The position numbers were made by a program, and so were the translations under genes. A stretch of 64,000 bases of DNA, from contig NZ_CP016294.1 of assembly GCF_001704155.1 (NCBI RefSeq), positions 2,973,501 through 3,037,500 on the forward strand, read 5' to 3'. Positions within the stretch are counted from its first letter, which is position 1. Every line of letters begins with the position of its first letter. The notes beneath the pieces are model-generated. The model saw only the letters and a program-made list of their open reading frames with translations, had not been told where the DNA came from and searched no databases. Origin of the DNA: Stenotrophomonas rhizophila. GTDB lineage: Bacteria; Pseudomonadota; Gammaproteobacteria; Xanthomonadales; Xanthomonadaceae. Positions 10,296 through 18,070 of the stretch are shown here, piece after piece.

Positions 10296-10714
10296 GCGAT
10301 TTTGAACTGGATTCACGCCTGGCCGCCAACAGTGTGCTGGTGGACCAAGGCCCGTTGTCGCAAGTGCGGTTGATGAACGACGAACGGTTCCCGTGGCTGG
10401 TGCTGGTGCCGCGCGTGACCGGCATCACCGAATGGCTGGAGCTCGACGGCAACCAGCAGGACCAGCTGCGTACGGAATTGAACCGATGCTGCCGGGCGCT
10501 GAAGGGCACCGACGGGGTCGAGAAGATCAACTTCGCCACGCTGGGCAACATCGTGCCGCAGCTGCACTTCCACGTGGTCGGCCGACATGTGGGCGATCCG
10601 GCGTGGCCGGCGCCGGTGTGGGGGCATGGCCAGGCCCATCCGTTCGACGCGGCCGTGCTGCAGGAGCGTGTCGCGATGTGGAAGGAACGGCTAGGATATT
10701 CGCCCCAGCCCTAA
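10292..10714 (+). CDS. HIT domain protein (histidine triad hydrolase)
   Basis: This 140-residue protein belongs to the HIT superfamily of nucleotide hydrolases/transferases. The triad motif reads Q90-L-H92-F-H94-V-V, so the first histidine of the usual H-x-H-x-H is glutamine. This is common in the galactose-1-phosphate-uridylyltransferase-like and bacterial 'HIT domain' branch. The catalytic histidine (H92) is kept. The substrate is unknown. It overlaps the dienelactone hydrolase gene by 4 nt and a small membrane-protein gene follows after 16 nt. Confidence 0.85.
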   Translation: MSDFELDSRLAANSVLVDQGPLSQVRLMNDERFPWLVLVPRVTGITEWLELDGNQQDQLRTELNRCCRALKGTDGVEKINFATLGNIVPQLHFHVVGRHVGDPAWPAPVWGHGQAHPFDAAVLQERVAMWKERLGYSPQP

Positions 10715-10730
10715 GCGGACCCTGCCCCTG

Positions 10731-10898
10731 ATGCGCTCCAACCTTGTCGCCGCCATCGTCCTGATCCTCGTCGGCCTGTTCCTGCTGGCCAGCAACCTGG
10801 GCTGGACCAACATGAACCTGGGTCGCCTGATCCTTACCTGGTGGCCGGTGATCCTGGTGGCAGTGGGGATCGGGTTGTTGTTCGGACGCGGGAAATAA
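10731..10898 (+). CDS. Small two-helix membrane protein (LiaI/LiaF-TM-like)
   Basis: A 55-residue ORF encodes two hydrophobic helices, residues 6-21 and 36-51, joined by SNLGWTNMNLGRLILTWWP and ending in a basic FGRGK tail. This pattern (GLFLLASNLGW...WPVILVAVGIGLLFG) matches the LiaI-LiaF-like/DUF5668 transmembrane region found in short bacterial proteins. The ATG is 16 nt after the HIT gene stop and a strong terminator follows, so it ends that operon. Its function is unknown. Confidence 0.75.
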   Translation: MRSNLVAAIVLILVGLFLLASNLGWTNMNLGRLILTWWPVILVAVGIGLLFGRGK

Positions 10899-10902
10899 CC
10901 CC

Positions 10903-10937
10903 AAAAAAAAAGCGCGGAGAGATCCGCGCTTTTTTAT
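10903..10937. terminator. Bidirectional intrinsic terminator
   Basis: An AAGCGCGGA / TCCGCGCTT stem is flanked by A9 on the left and a T-rich run on the right. It serves both the small membrane-protein gene (+) and dcd (-), which converge here. Confidence 0.9.
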
Positions 10938-10949
10938 TTGCCCTGCCGG

Positions 10950-11522
10950 TCAGGTGCGCGGCAGGGTCACGCCAGTCTGGCCCTGGTACTTGCCGCCGCG
11001 ATCCTTGTACGAGGTCTCGCAGATGTCGTCGCTGTCGGCCTGGAAGAACAGCATCTGGGCGACGCCTTCGTTGGCGTAGATGCGCGCCGGCAGCGGCGTG
11101 GTGTTGCTGAATTCCAGGGTCACGTGGCCTTCCCACTCCGGCTCCAGCGGGGTCACGTTGACGATGATCCCGCAGCGCGCGTAGGTGCTCTTGCCCAGGC
11201 ACACCACCAGGGTGTCGCGCGGAATGCGGAAGTACTCCACGGTGCGCGCCAGCGCGAAGCTGTTGGGCGGGATGATGCACTCGTCGCCCACGATGTCCAC
11301 GAAGCTGCCCGGGTCGAAGTGCTTGGGGTCGACGATGGTGGAGTTGATGTTGGTGAACACCTTGAACTCGCGCGAGCAGCGCACGTCGTAGCCATAGCTG
11401 GAAGTGCCGTAGCTGACGATGCGCTGGCCGTTGGCCTGCTTGACCTGGCCGGCTTCGAACGGCTCGATCATGCCGTGCTGTTCGGACATGCGGCGGATCC
11501 AACGGTCACTCTTGATGCTCAT
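10950..11522 (-). CDS. dcd: dCTP deaminase
   Basis: Dcd deaminates dCTP to dUTP, feeding dTMP synthesis. The 190-residue length is that of the trimeric proteobacterial enzyme. The nucleotide-binding motif is GKSTYARCG (about 110-118), the likely catalytic glutamate is E137 in TLEFSN, and the C-terminal [12 protein letters not shown] lid is present. It follows apbC by 38 nt on the same strand, so the two may share a transcript. Confidence 0.96.
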   Translation of the reverse strand: MSIKSDRWIRRMSEQHGMIEPFEAGQVKQANGQRIVSYGTSSYGYDVRCSREFKVFTNINSTIVDPKHFDPGSFVDIVGDECIIPPNSFALARTVEYFRIPRDTLVVCLGKSTYARCGIIVNVTPLEPEWEGHVTLEFSNTTPLPARIYANEGVAQMLFFQADSDDICETSYKDRGGKYQGQTGVTLPRT

Positions 11523-11560
11523 GGGGAATCCTGGGTGCGGGAATGGGCGATTCTAGGCGA

Positions 11561-12418
11561 TCAGAGCAGCGAGGACAGGATCGGAATGCTGGCGCGCGGG
11601 CGCTTGGCCACTTCCTCCACCAGCCGCTCGGCGGCGCGCAGGTAAGCCTGCGCTGCCGGCGACTCCGGCGCGGCGGCGGTGATCGGGGTGCCGGCATCGC
11701 CCTGCTCGCGGATGCCGATATCCAGCGGCAGCGAGCCCAGCAGGGGCACGCCGTACTGCGCGGCCATGCGTTCGCCGCCGCCATCGCCGAACAGGTGTTC
11801 GATGTGGCCGCAGTTGCTGCAGGTGTGCACGGCCATGTTCTCGACGATGCCCAGCACCGGCACCTCGACCTTTTCGAACATCTTCAGCGCTTTCTTCGCA
11901 TCCAGCGTGGCGATGTCCTGCGGGGTGGTAACGATGACCGCGCCGGCCAGCGGAATCTTCTGGGTCAGTGTCAGCTGGATGTCGCCGGTACCGGGCGGCA
12001 GGTCGATCAGCAGGTAGTCCAGGTCATCCCAGAGGGTGTCGTTGAAGAACTGGGTCATGGCCGAGGTCGCCATCGGACCGCGCCAGATCATCGGCGTCTC
12101 GTCCTCGATCAGGTAGCCGATCGACATGGTCTCCACGCCGAACGCGCGCAGCGGCTCGATCGACTTGTTGTCCGGGCTTTCCGGGCGGCCGCTCAGGCCC
12201 AGCATCATCGGCACGCTGGGGCCGTAGATGTCGGCATCCAACAGCCCGACCCGCGCGCCCAGGCGGGCCAGCGCCACGGCCAGGTTCACCGCCGTGGTGG
12301 ATTTGCCCACCCCGCCCTTGCCTGACCCGACCGCGATCACGTTGCGGACGCGCGGATGAAGGGTCAGGCCCTTCTGCACCTGGCTGGCATGGGGACGTCG
12401 AGACGGGCTGGCACTCAC
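11561..12418 (-). CDS. apbC: Iron-sulfur cluster carrier protein ApbC (Mrp/NBP35 family)
   Basis: This 285-residue P-loop ATPase binds and transfers Fe-S clusters to apoproteins. It has the deviant Walker A GSGKGGVGKST (31-41), a Walker B-like LLIDLPPGTGD and the cluster-binding CxxC pair C200/C203 (TCSNCGH). It lacks the N-terminal MIP18/DUF59 domain found in E. coli Mrp, which is normal for a part of the family. The start is GTG, giving MSASPSRRPHASQ. A plausible promoter lies about 40 nt upstream. Confidence 0.93.
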   Translation of the reverse strand: MSASPSRRPHASQVQKGLTLHPRVRNVIAVGSGKGGVGKSTTAVNLAVALARLGARVGLLDADIYGPSVPMMLGLSGRPESPDNKSIEPLRAFGVETMSIGYLIEDETPMIWRGPMATSAMTQFFNDTLWDDLDYLLIDLPPGTGDIQLTLTQKIPLAGAVIVTTPQDIATLDAKKALKMFEKVEVPVLGIVENMAVHTCSNCGHIEHLFGDGGGERMAAQYGVPLLGSLPLDIGIREQGDAGTPITAAAPESPAAQAYLRAAERLVEEVAKRPRASIPILSSLL

Positions 12419-12456
12419 TGCGGGAACTCCGGAAAAGCCGAACGGGACAGCCCGCC

Positions 12457-12484
12457 ACTATACAGGGCGTCCCTGCGCTGCCAG
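12457..12484 (-). promoter_or_regulatory. Candidate sigma-70 promoter for apbC
   Basis: Read on the minus strand, CTGGCA (-35, 12479-12484) and TATAGT (-10, 12457-12462) are separated by 16 bp and lie about 39 bp before the apbC GTG. Four of six and five of six positions match the consensus. It is not experimentally supported. Confidence 0.4.
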
Positions 12485-12723
12485 GCCGTTGTCCTGCCCT
12501 GTCCTGGGGCTGTCCCGGAAACGATTTTCACGTCATTGGCGCGTCAGGAACGCATTCCGTGGTGCGGTGCGGCCAAAAAATGAACCGTGCATTCGTCACA
12601 GTACGGAGGCAATGGTTTCATCACAAACCATTATGAAGTGATTACTTTTCAACATGTTGCAGCTCAAATGAGAACGAAAGCTGCTCTTTGCCTATCTTGT
12701 CTTTATGACCTCTTGATGAACAG

Positions 12724-12752
12724 TTGACAGGGCGCGTTAAGCCCGTGTTAAC
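12724..12752 (+). promoter_or_regulatory. Candidate promoter in the 470-bp gap before the TonB-dependent receptor
   Basis: The gap 12419-12888 holds no credible gene. Its part from about 12590 to 12770 is clearly more AT-rich than the surroundings. A perfect TTGACA (12724-12729) is followed after 17 bp by GTTAAC (12747-12752), a weak -10. This would give a ~130-nt leader for the receptor gene. Confidence 0.4.
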
Positions 12753-12888
12753 CTCGAATCATCAGCTCGTGAAGCTGGTGAACAGGGGGGCAGCCATTGC
12801 CAAGACCTGATCCGAGGGCACACGGAGACGCCTGCTGGTCCATGTCACCGGTGTTTGACGCAATCGATCGTTCCAAGGGGATCCACAC

Positions 12889-15867
12889 ATGATGAATCGC
12901 AAGTCGCTCAGCCGGAATCCGCTGAGCTTCGCCCTGGCCACCGCGATGGTGTTCGCGGCCGCGCCGGCATTCGCGCAGGACACCACTTCGACCAAGACGG
13001 CCGAAGAGGTCGCCGCCGAGAAGGCCAAGGCCACCACGAACTTCGACACCGTGACCGTGACCGGTTCGCGCATCGGCCGCGATACCTTCAACTCGGTGTC
13101 GCCGGTGCAGGTCGTGACCCGACAGGAGTCGGTGCTCGCCGGCTTCAACTCCACCACCGACGTGCTGCAGAGCACCGCAGTGACCACCGGCAGCTCGCAG
13201 ATCAACAATGCGTACGGCGGCTACGTCACCGACGGCGGCCCCGGTGCCAACACGCTCGGCCTGCGCGGCCTTGGCCCGACCCGCACCCTGATCCTGCTCA
13301 ATGGCCGCCGCGTGGCGCCGGCCGGTTCGCGTGGCGCGGTCGGCTCGGCCGACCTGAACGTGCTGCCGAACGCGATCGTGGACCGCATCGAAATCCTGAA
13401 GGACGGTGCCTCGTCGATCTACGGCTCCGACGCCGTGGCCGGCGTGATCAACATCGTCACCAAGACCAAGGTCGACGGCGTCTCCTTTGAAGGGCAGCAC
13501 AACGCCACCGACGGTGGCGGCGGTGACCAGCGCCGTTACTCGATCATGTTCGGCACCACCGGCGAGCGCTCGCACTTCTCCGGTTCGTACGAGTATTACA
13601 CCCGTAACGACCTGAGCCTGCGCGACCGCGACTGGACCCGTTGCGCCACCGACAAGTACCGCGACATCGACGTGGGCGACTACTGGGGCAGCGGCGACTT
13701 CATCGACCCGCTGACCGGCAAGTCCAAGTGCTACACCCTCGATGCGGGCGGCGTGACCATCAACACGATCGGCACCAACACCCGCACCGGCGTTGCCGCC
13801 CCGGGTGGTGCCGGCACGCGCTTCAACCGCTGGCGTCCGAACGCGGCCGTCACCACCGGCCTGGTCGGTTATGAAGGCGTGGACACCTATACCCGCGACA
13901 CCTTCGACGACGCGATGCTGAACCAGTCGCTGATCTCGCCGGCCAAGACCCACACCCTGTTCCTGCAGGGCGGCTTCGACACCGGCGTGCTGGGTGACGC
14001 CGAGCTGTACTACGAGTTCCTGGGCAACAAGCGCAAGTCGACCCAGACCGGTTACCGCCAGCTGTCGCTGGACTATGCCGTAGGCAGCCCGCTGATCCCG
14101 GCCAACCTGCGCGACAGCGTGGCCGGCCCGGCGACCAACCTGACCAATGGCGCCAACATGGGCGTGCGTGCGTTCATCGGCTTCGGCAACGACCAGAACA
14201 AGCAGAACGTCGACTACTACCGCTTCAACGCCGGCCTGCGGGGCAACCTGACGGCAGACTGGAAGTACGACTTCAATGTCATGCACTCGGACAATGACGC
14301 CGACTACACCTTCCAGAGCTTCCTGACCAGCCGCCTGGCGCAGAGCCTGAACGTGGTCTCCAACGGTGCCGGCGGCTATTCCTGCGTCGACCCGTCGAAC
14401 GGCTGTATCGCCGCACCGGCGCTGAACTCCAACACCATCGGCGGCAACCTGCCGGCGGACTGGAAGAACTGGGTGTTCGTGCCGGTCACCGGCAACACCA
14501 TGTACAAGGAAGACACGGTCAACTTCAACGTCAACGGCCCGCTGTTCGACATGCCGCACGGCACGGTCCGCGGCGCGTTCGGTGCCGAATACCGCAAAGC
14601 CAAGATCGACGACAGCCCGTCGCAGTACTCCATCGACGGCGACCTGTTCAACCTGACCTCGGCGGCGCCGACCCGCGGCAGCGACTCGGTCACGGAAGTC
14701 TACGGCGAACTGGAATTCCCGCTGCTGTCGGGCGTCACCGCTGCCGAAGAGCTGACCCTCAACCTGTCCGGCCGCTACACCGACTACGAGTCGTACGGGT
14801 CGGATGAGACCTACAAGATCGGCGGCCTGTGGACCCCGGTGAAGTGGCTGTCGTTCCGCGCGTCCTACGGCACGTCCTACCGCGCTCCGGCGCTGTACGA
14901 ACAGTTCCTGGGCGGCACCACCGGCTTCCTGGGCAGCACCTCCGATCCCTGCAACGAGTACAGCGACCGCGATCCGTCGTCGATCCGTTACCAGAACTGC
15001 GCTGCAGAAGGCCTGCCGGCCGACTACATCGCAACCCAGGGCGTGACCGTGATCACCCAGGGCGGCGCGGAAACCGGCCTGAAGGCGGAAACCTCCACTG
15101 CCAAGACCCTCGGCGTGGTGATCCAGCCGGAGTTCGGCAGCGGTTTCGGCGACCTGTCCTTCGCCGCCGACTACTTCGACATCAAGGTCGAGAACGGCGT
15201 GCAGGCCGCAGGCGGCGCCGGCATCCTGAACGCATGCTACGGCAGCGCCACCGCCGACTTCCTTGCCGGCAACGGCCTGTGCCGCCTGGTCGACCGCAAC
15301 CCGCTGAACAACGCGCTGACGGTCACCAACGGCTTCATCAACGTCTCCACCGACAAGGTGCGCGGCGTGGACCTGACCCTGCGTTATGTCCGTGACATCG
15401 GGCCGGGCGAGTTCCGCACCACCACCCAGTTCACCCACTACATCGAACAGTCCAGCAAGATCTTCCAGGACGATCCGCTGGTGAACTACGCGGGCATGCT
15501 GGGCACCCCGGCGAACACCGCCACCTTCGACATGGCCTACAAGTGGAAGGAATGGCAGGTCCGCTACGGCCTGGACTGGATCGACAAGATGGACAGCTAC
15601 GCGTACTACGAGGAGCGCAACCCGGGTCTGTTCGAGCCGGACACCTCGCCGTACAAGATCTACACCCCGAACTACTTCCTGCAGTCGTTCTCGGTGCAGT
15701 ACGAAGCGGACAAGTGGTCGGCCACGGTCGGCGTGCGCAACCTGGCGGACAAGGAACCGCCGACCATTTCCCAGGGTGTGTACAGCACCGTCGGCAATGC
15801 GTTGCTGTACAGCGGCTTCGACTACTGGGGCCGCCAGTACTTCGCAAACGTCACCTACTCGTTCTGA
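12889..15867 (+). CDS. TonB-dependent outer-membrane receptor
   Basis: This 992-residue outer-membrane barrel transports an unknown ligand using TonB energy. The signal peptide ends at APAFAQ (residues 1-30). The TonB box is around FDTVTVTGSRIG, and the plug domain follows with the signatures LRGLGPTRTLILLNGRR and RIEILKDGASSIYGSDAVAGVINIVTK. The last residues (VTYSF) give the C-terminal aromatic needed for barrel insertion. No FecA-type signalling extension is seen. A secreted S9 peptidase gene follows 95 nt later, so a peptide ligand is a reasonable guess but unproven. Confidence 0.93.
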   Translation: MMNRKSLSRNPLSFALATAMVFAAAPAFAQDTTSTKTAEEVAAEKAKATTNFDTVTVTGSRIGRDTFNSVSPVQVVTRQESVLAGFNSTTDVLQSTAVTTGSSQINNAYGGYVTDGGPGANTLGLRGLGPTRTLILLNGRRVAPAGSRGAVGSADLNVLPNAIVDRIEILKDGASSIYGSDAVAGVINIVTKTKVDGVSFEGQHNATDGGGGDQRRYSIMFGTTGERSHFSGSYEYYTRNDLSLRDRDWTRCATDKYRDIDVGDYWGSGDFIDPLTGKSKCYTLDAGGVTINTIGTNTRTGVAAPGGAGTRFNRWRPNAAVTTGLVGYEGVDTYTRDTFDDAMLNQSLISPAKTHTLFLQGGFDTGVLGDAELYYEFLGNKRKSTQTGYRQLSLDYAVGSPLIPANLRDSVAGPATNLTNGANMGVRAFIGFGNDQNKQNVDYYRFNAGLRGNLTADWKYDFNVMHSDNDADYTFQSFLTSRLAQSLNVVSNGAGGYSCVDPSNGCIAAPALNSNTIGGNLPADWKNWVFVPVTGNTMYKEDTVNFNVNGPLFDMPHGTVRGAFGAEYRKAKIDDSPSQYSIDGDLFNLTSAAPTRGSDSVTEVYGELEFPLLSGVTAAEELTLNLSGRYTDYESYGSDETYKIGGLWTPVKWLSFRASYGTSYRAPALYEQFLGGTTGFLGSTSDPCNEYSDRDPSSIRYQNCAAEGLPADYIATQGVTVITQGGAETGLKAETSTAKTLGVVIQPEFGSGFGDLSFAADYFDIKVENGVQAAGGAGILNACYGSATADFLAGNGLCRLVDRNPLNNALTVTNGFINVSTDKVRGVDLTLRYVRDIGPGEFRTTTQFTHYIEQSSKIFQDDPLVNYAGMLGTPANTATFDMAYKWKEWQVRYGLDWIDKMDSYAYYEERNPGLFEPDTSPYKIYTPNYFLQSFSVQYEADKWSATVGVRNLADKEPPTISQGVYSTVGNALLYSGFDYWGRQYFANVTYSF

Positions 15868-15881
15868 TCCCGCTTCGCGAG

Positions 15882-15907
15882 CCGCCGCCCTTCGGGGCGG
15901 CGGTCTC
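15882..15907 (+). terminator. Hairpin between receptor and peptidase genes
   Basis: A perfect 9-bp GC stem, CCGCCGCCC / GGGCGGCGG, is closed by a TTCG tetraloop and followed by TCTCGTTT. It may partly terminate after the receptor gene and lower expression of the peptidase gene. Confidence 0.6.
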
Positions 15908-15961
15908 GTTTCCGGCCCTGGTAAACCGGTGGTCGGCCCGCTCCACGAACAGAGGTCATCA

Positions 15962-17992
15962 ATGAAACGGATTCTTCTGCTGGCCGCCCTGGCCAGTGCT
16001 TCCTCGCTCCTGCACGCCAAGCCGGTGGCACCGACCATCGAGCAGATGGCCGCCTTCCCGGCCATTTCCAGCCTGTCCCTCTCCCCTGACGGCAAGCACA
16101 TCGCCGGCCTGCGCGCCAATGGCGAAGAGCGCGTCATCGTGGTCTGGGAAACCAACGCCCTGGACAAGGCGCCCACCGTCATCGGTGCCGGCCGCATGAA
16201 GTTCCAGAGCGTGAGCTTCATCAAGAACGGCCTGCTGGCCGTCACCCTGTGGCAGCCCTACGACCTGCGTACCGACCGGGTCAACAAGACCTTCATCAGC
16301 AAGTTCTTCATCACCGACATCGAAGGCAAGCAGTGGAAGGAGCCGATCAGCCCGGCCCGCGCCACCAGCCGCAACGAAGAACTGGAGCAGGCCCTGTCCA
16401 ACTCCACCGTGCTCGATACCCTGCCCAACGACCCGGACCACATCCTGGTGGTGAACGGTTCGGGCAGCAATTCCGGTGACGTGTACAAGGTGAACCTGCG
16501 CAGCTTCACCTCCCAGCGCATCCAGAAAACCGAAGAGCGCGTGGCCGGCTATGTCACCGATCTCAACAGCGAACTGCGCGCGCGCCTGCGCCAGGACGTG
16601 GATGGCACCGGTGCGTATATCGCCACTGAATTCCGCAACCCCGCTACCGGTTCCTGGGAAGAACACTTCCGTTCGCACGTGAAGGATCGCGACATCAACC
16701 AGGTGGTCGGCTTTGCCGATGACCCGAACATCGCGTTCATCCAGAGCAACGTGGGCCGCGACAAGACGGTCATCTACGAATACGACATCGCCGCGCGCAA
16801 GCAGAAGGAAGTGCTGTTCGAGCACAAGTTCTTCAATGCCGGCACCGTGGTGCTGAACCGCTACAAGAACGTGGACGGCGTGCCGTTCGGCGCACTGCTC
16901 GGCGTTGGCTACAGCGGCCCGCGCGAGAACGAGATCCAGTGGACCGATCCGACCTTCAAGGCGCTGGAACAGGGCCTGCGCCAGGCTCTGGGCATCCAGG
17001 CAAGCGAGGTCACCCTGGTCGATCCGAGCACGGGCCAGCGCGCCACCACCCAGCTCGACGGTGGCAGGTCGATCCGCCTGCTGGACTACAGCGCCAACCT
17101 CAAGACGTTCCTGGTGGTGGTGTCCGGCCCGTCCGACCCGCCCACCTACTACCTGTTCAACAACGGGCAGCTGACCGAGCTGGCCAAGTCCTACCCGCAG
17201 ATCGACCCGGCCGCGCTGGGCACGACCAAGCTGGTCTATTACAAGGCGCGCGACGGGCTGGACATTCCCGCCTTCCTGACCACCCCGAACACCGAACTGT
17301 GCGGTGCCGGTCCGTGGAAGGCCGTTGTGCACCCGCACGGCGGTCCGTGGGCGCGCGATGGCATGGACTTCGACGGTTCCATGTGGGTGCCGCTGATGGC
17401 ATCGCGCTGCATGGCGGTGCTGCGCCCGCAGTTCCGCGGTTCGGCCGACTGGAGCCGCAAGCTGTGGATGGCCGGCGATGCCGAGTGGGGCCAGAAGATG
17501 CAGGACGACAAGGATGATGGCGCCAAGTGGATGATCGACCAGAAGATCGCCCAGCCCGGCCACATCGCCATGTTCGGCTTCTCCTACGGTGGCTATTCGG
17601 CATTCGCCGCATCGGTGCGGCCCAACGGGTTGTACAAGTGCGCCATTGCCGGTGCCGGCGTTTCGGACATCAAGAAGATCTGGTCGCGGTTCTACACCAA
17701 CCCGTTCTTCCGCCAGGCCCAGGCCAAGACGGTGGACGGTCTGAACCCGCTGGACAAGGCCGGCGAGATGAAGATCCCGCTGATGGTCTACCACGGCGAC
17801 CGCGACCGCACCGTGCCGATCGAACAGTCCGAATGGTTCGTGGCCAAGGCGAAGAATTCCGGCCAGCCGGTGGAGTACCACGAAATCGCCGATTACGCGC
17901 ATGGCCCGGCCTGGACGCGCGCGATCATGGGCGACCAGCTGCGGCTGATCGATGATTACCTGGGCAAGGGGTGTGGTGGCGGCGGGTTGTAA
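15962..17992 (+). CDS. Secreted S9-family (prolyl oligopeptidase-type) peptidase
   Basis: This 676-residue alpha/beta-hydrolase peptidase has a signal peptide (MKRILLLAALASASSLLHA) and so likely works in the periplasm or outside. Residues ~25-400 form a beta-propeller-like region (SPDGKHIAGLRANGEERV). The C-terminal hydrolase domain has the nucleophile S541 in GFSYGGYSA, D615 in HGDRDRTVP and H647 in DYAHGPAW. This arrangement fits acyl-aminoacyl/dipeptidyl peptidases. The ATG start follows an AGAGG ribosome site. The preceding TonB-dependent receptor suggests joint use of peptides. Confidence 0.92.
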   Translation: MKRILLLAALASASSLLHAKPVAPTIEQMAAFPAISSLSLSPDGKHIAGLRANGEERVIVVWETNALDKAPTVIGAGRMKFQSVSFIKNGLLAVTLWQPYDLRTDRVNKTFISKFFITDIEGKQWKEPISPARATSRNEELEQALSNSTVLDTLPNDPDHILVVNGSGSNSGDVYKVNLRSFTSQRIQKTEERVAGYVTDLNSELRARLRQDVDGTGAYIATEFRNPATGSWEEHFRSHVKDRDINQVVGFADDPNIAFIQSNVGRDKTVIYEYDIAARKQKEVLFEHKFFNAGTVVLNRYKNVDGVPFGALLGVGYSGPRENEIQWTDPTFKALEQGLRQALGIQASEVTLVDPSTGQRATTQLDGGRSIRLLDYSANLKTFLVVVSGPSDPPTYYLFNNGQLTELAKSYPQIDPAALGTTKLVYYKARDGLDIPAFLTTPNTELCGAGPWKAVVHPHGGPWARDGMDFDGSMWVPLMASRCMAVLRPQFRGSADWSRKLWMAGDAEWGQKMQDDKDDGAKWMIDQKIAQPGHIAMFGFSYGGYSAFAASVRPNGLYKCAIAGAGVSDIKKIWSRFYTNPFFRQAQAKTVDGLNPLDKAGEMKIPLMVYHGDRDRTVPIEQSEWFVAKAKNSGQPVEYHEIADYAHGPAWTRAIMGDQLRLIDDYLGKGCGGGGL

Positions 17993-18005
17993 TCGCCGCT
18001 GAGGG

Positions 18006-18028
18006 GCACCCGACCCACGGTCGGGTGC
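18006..18028. repeat. 10-bp palindromic hairpin
   Basis: GCACCCGACC-CAC-GGTCGGGTGC is a perfect inverted repeat just after the S9 peptidase gene. It resembles the REP-like hairpins elsewhere in the window but lacks the GTAG end. Confidence 0.5.
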
Positions 18029-18042
18029 TCCCGATGATTATC

Positions 18043-18070
18043 GGCCACCTTCGGGTGGCCTCTTTTTATT
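18043..18070 (+). terminator. Intrinsic terminator of the S9 peptidase gene
   Basis: The GGCCACC-TTCG-GGTGGCC stem is followed by TCTTTTTATT. The T-rich tail overlaps the end of the converging oxidoreductase gene. Confidence 0.8.

Noticed and set aside
13000..16245. 1165-codon minus-strand frame opposite the first TonB-dependent receptor
   Set aside because: It is antisense to a gene with clear receptor motifs and continues through intergenic DNA.
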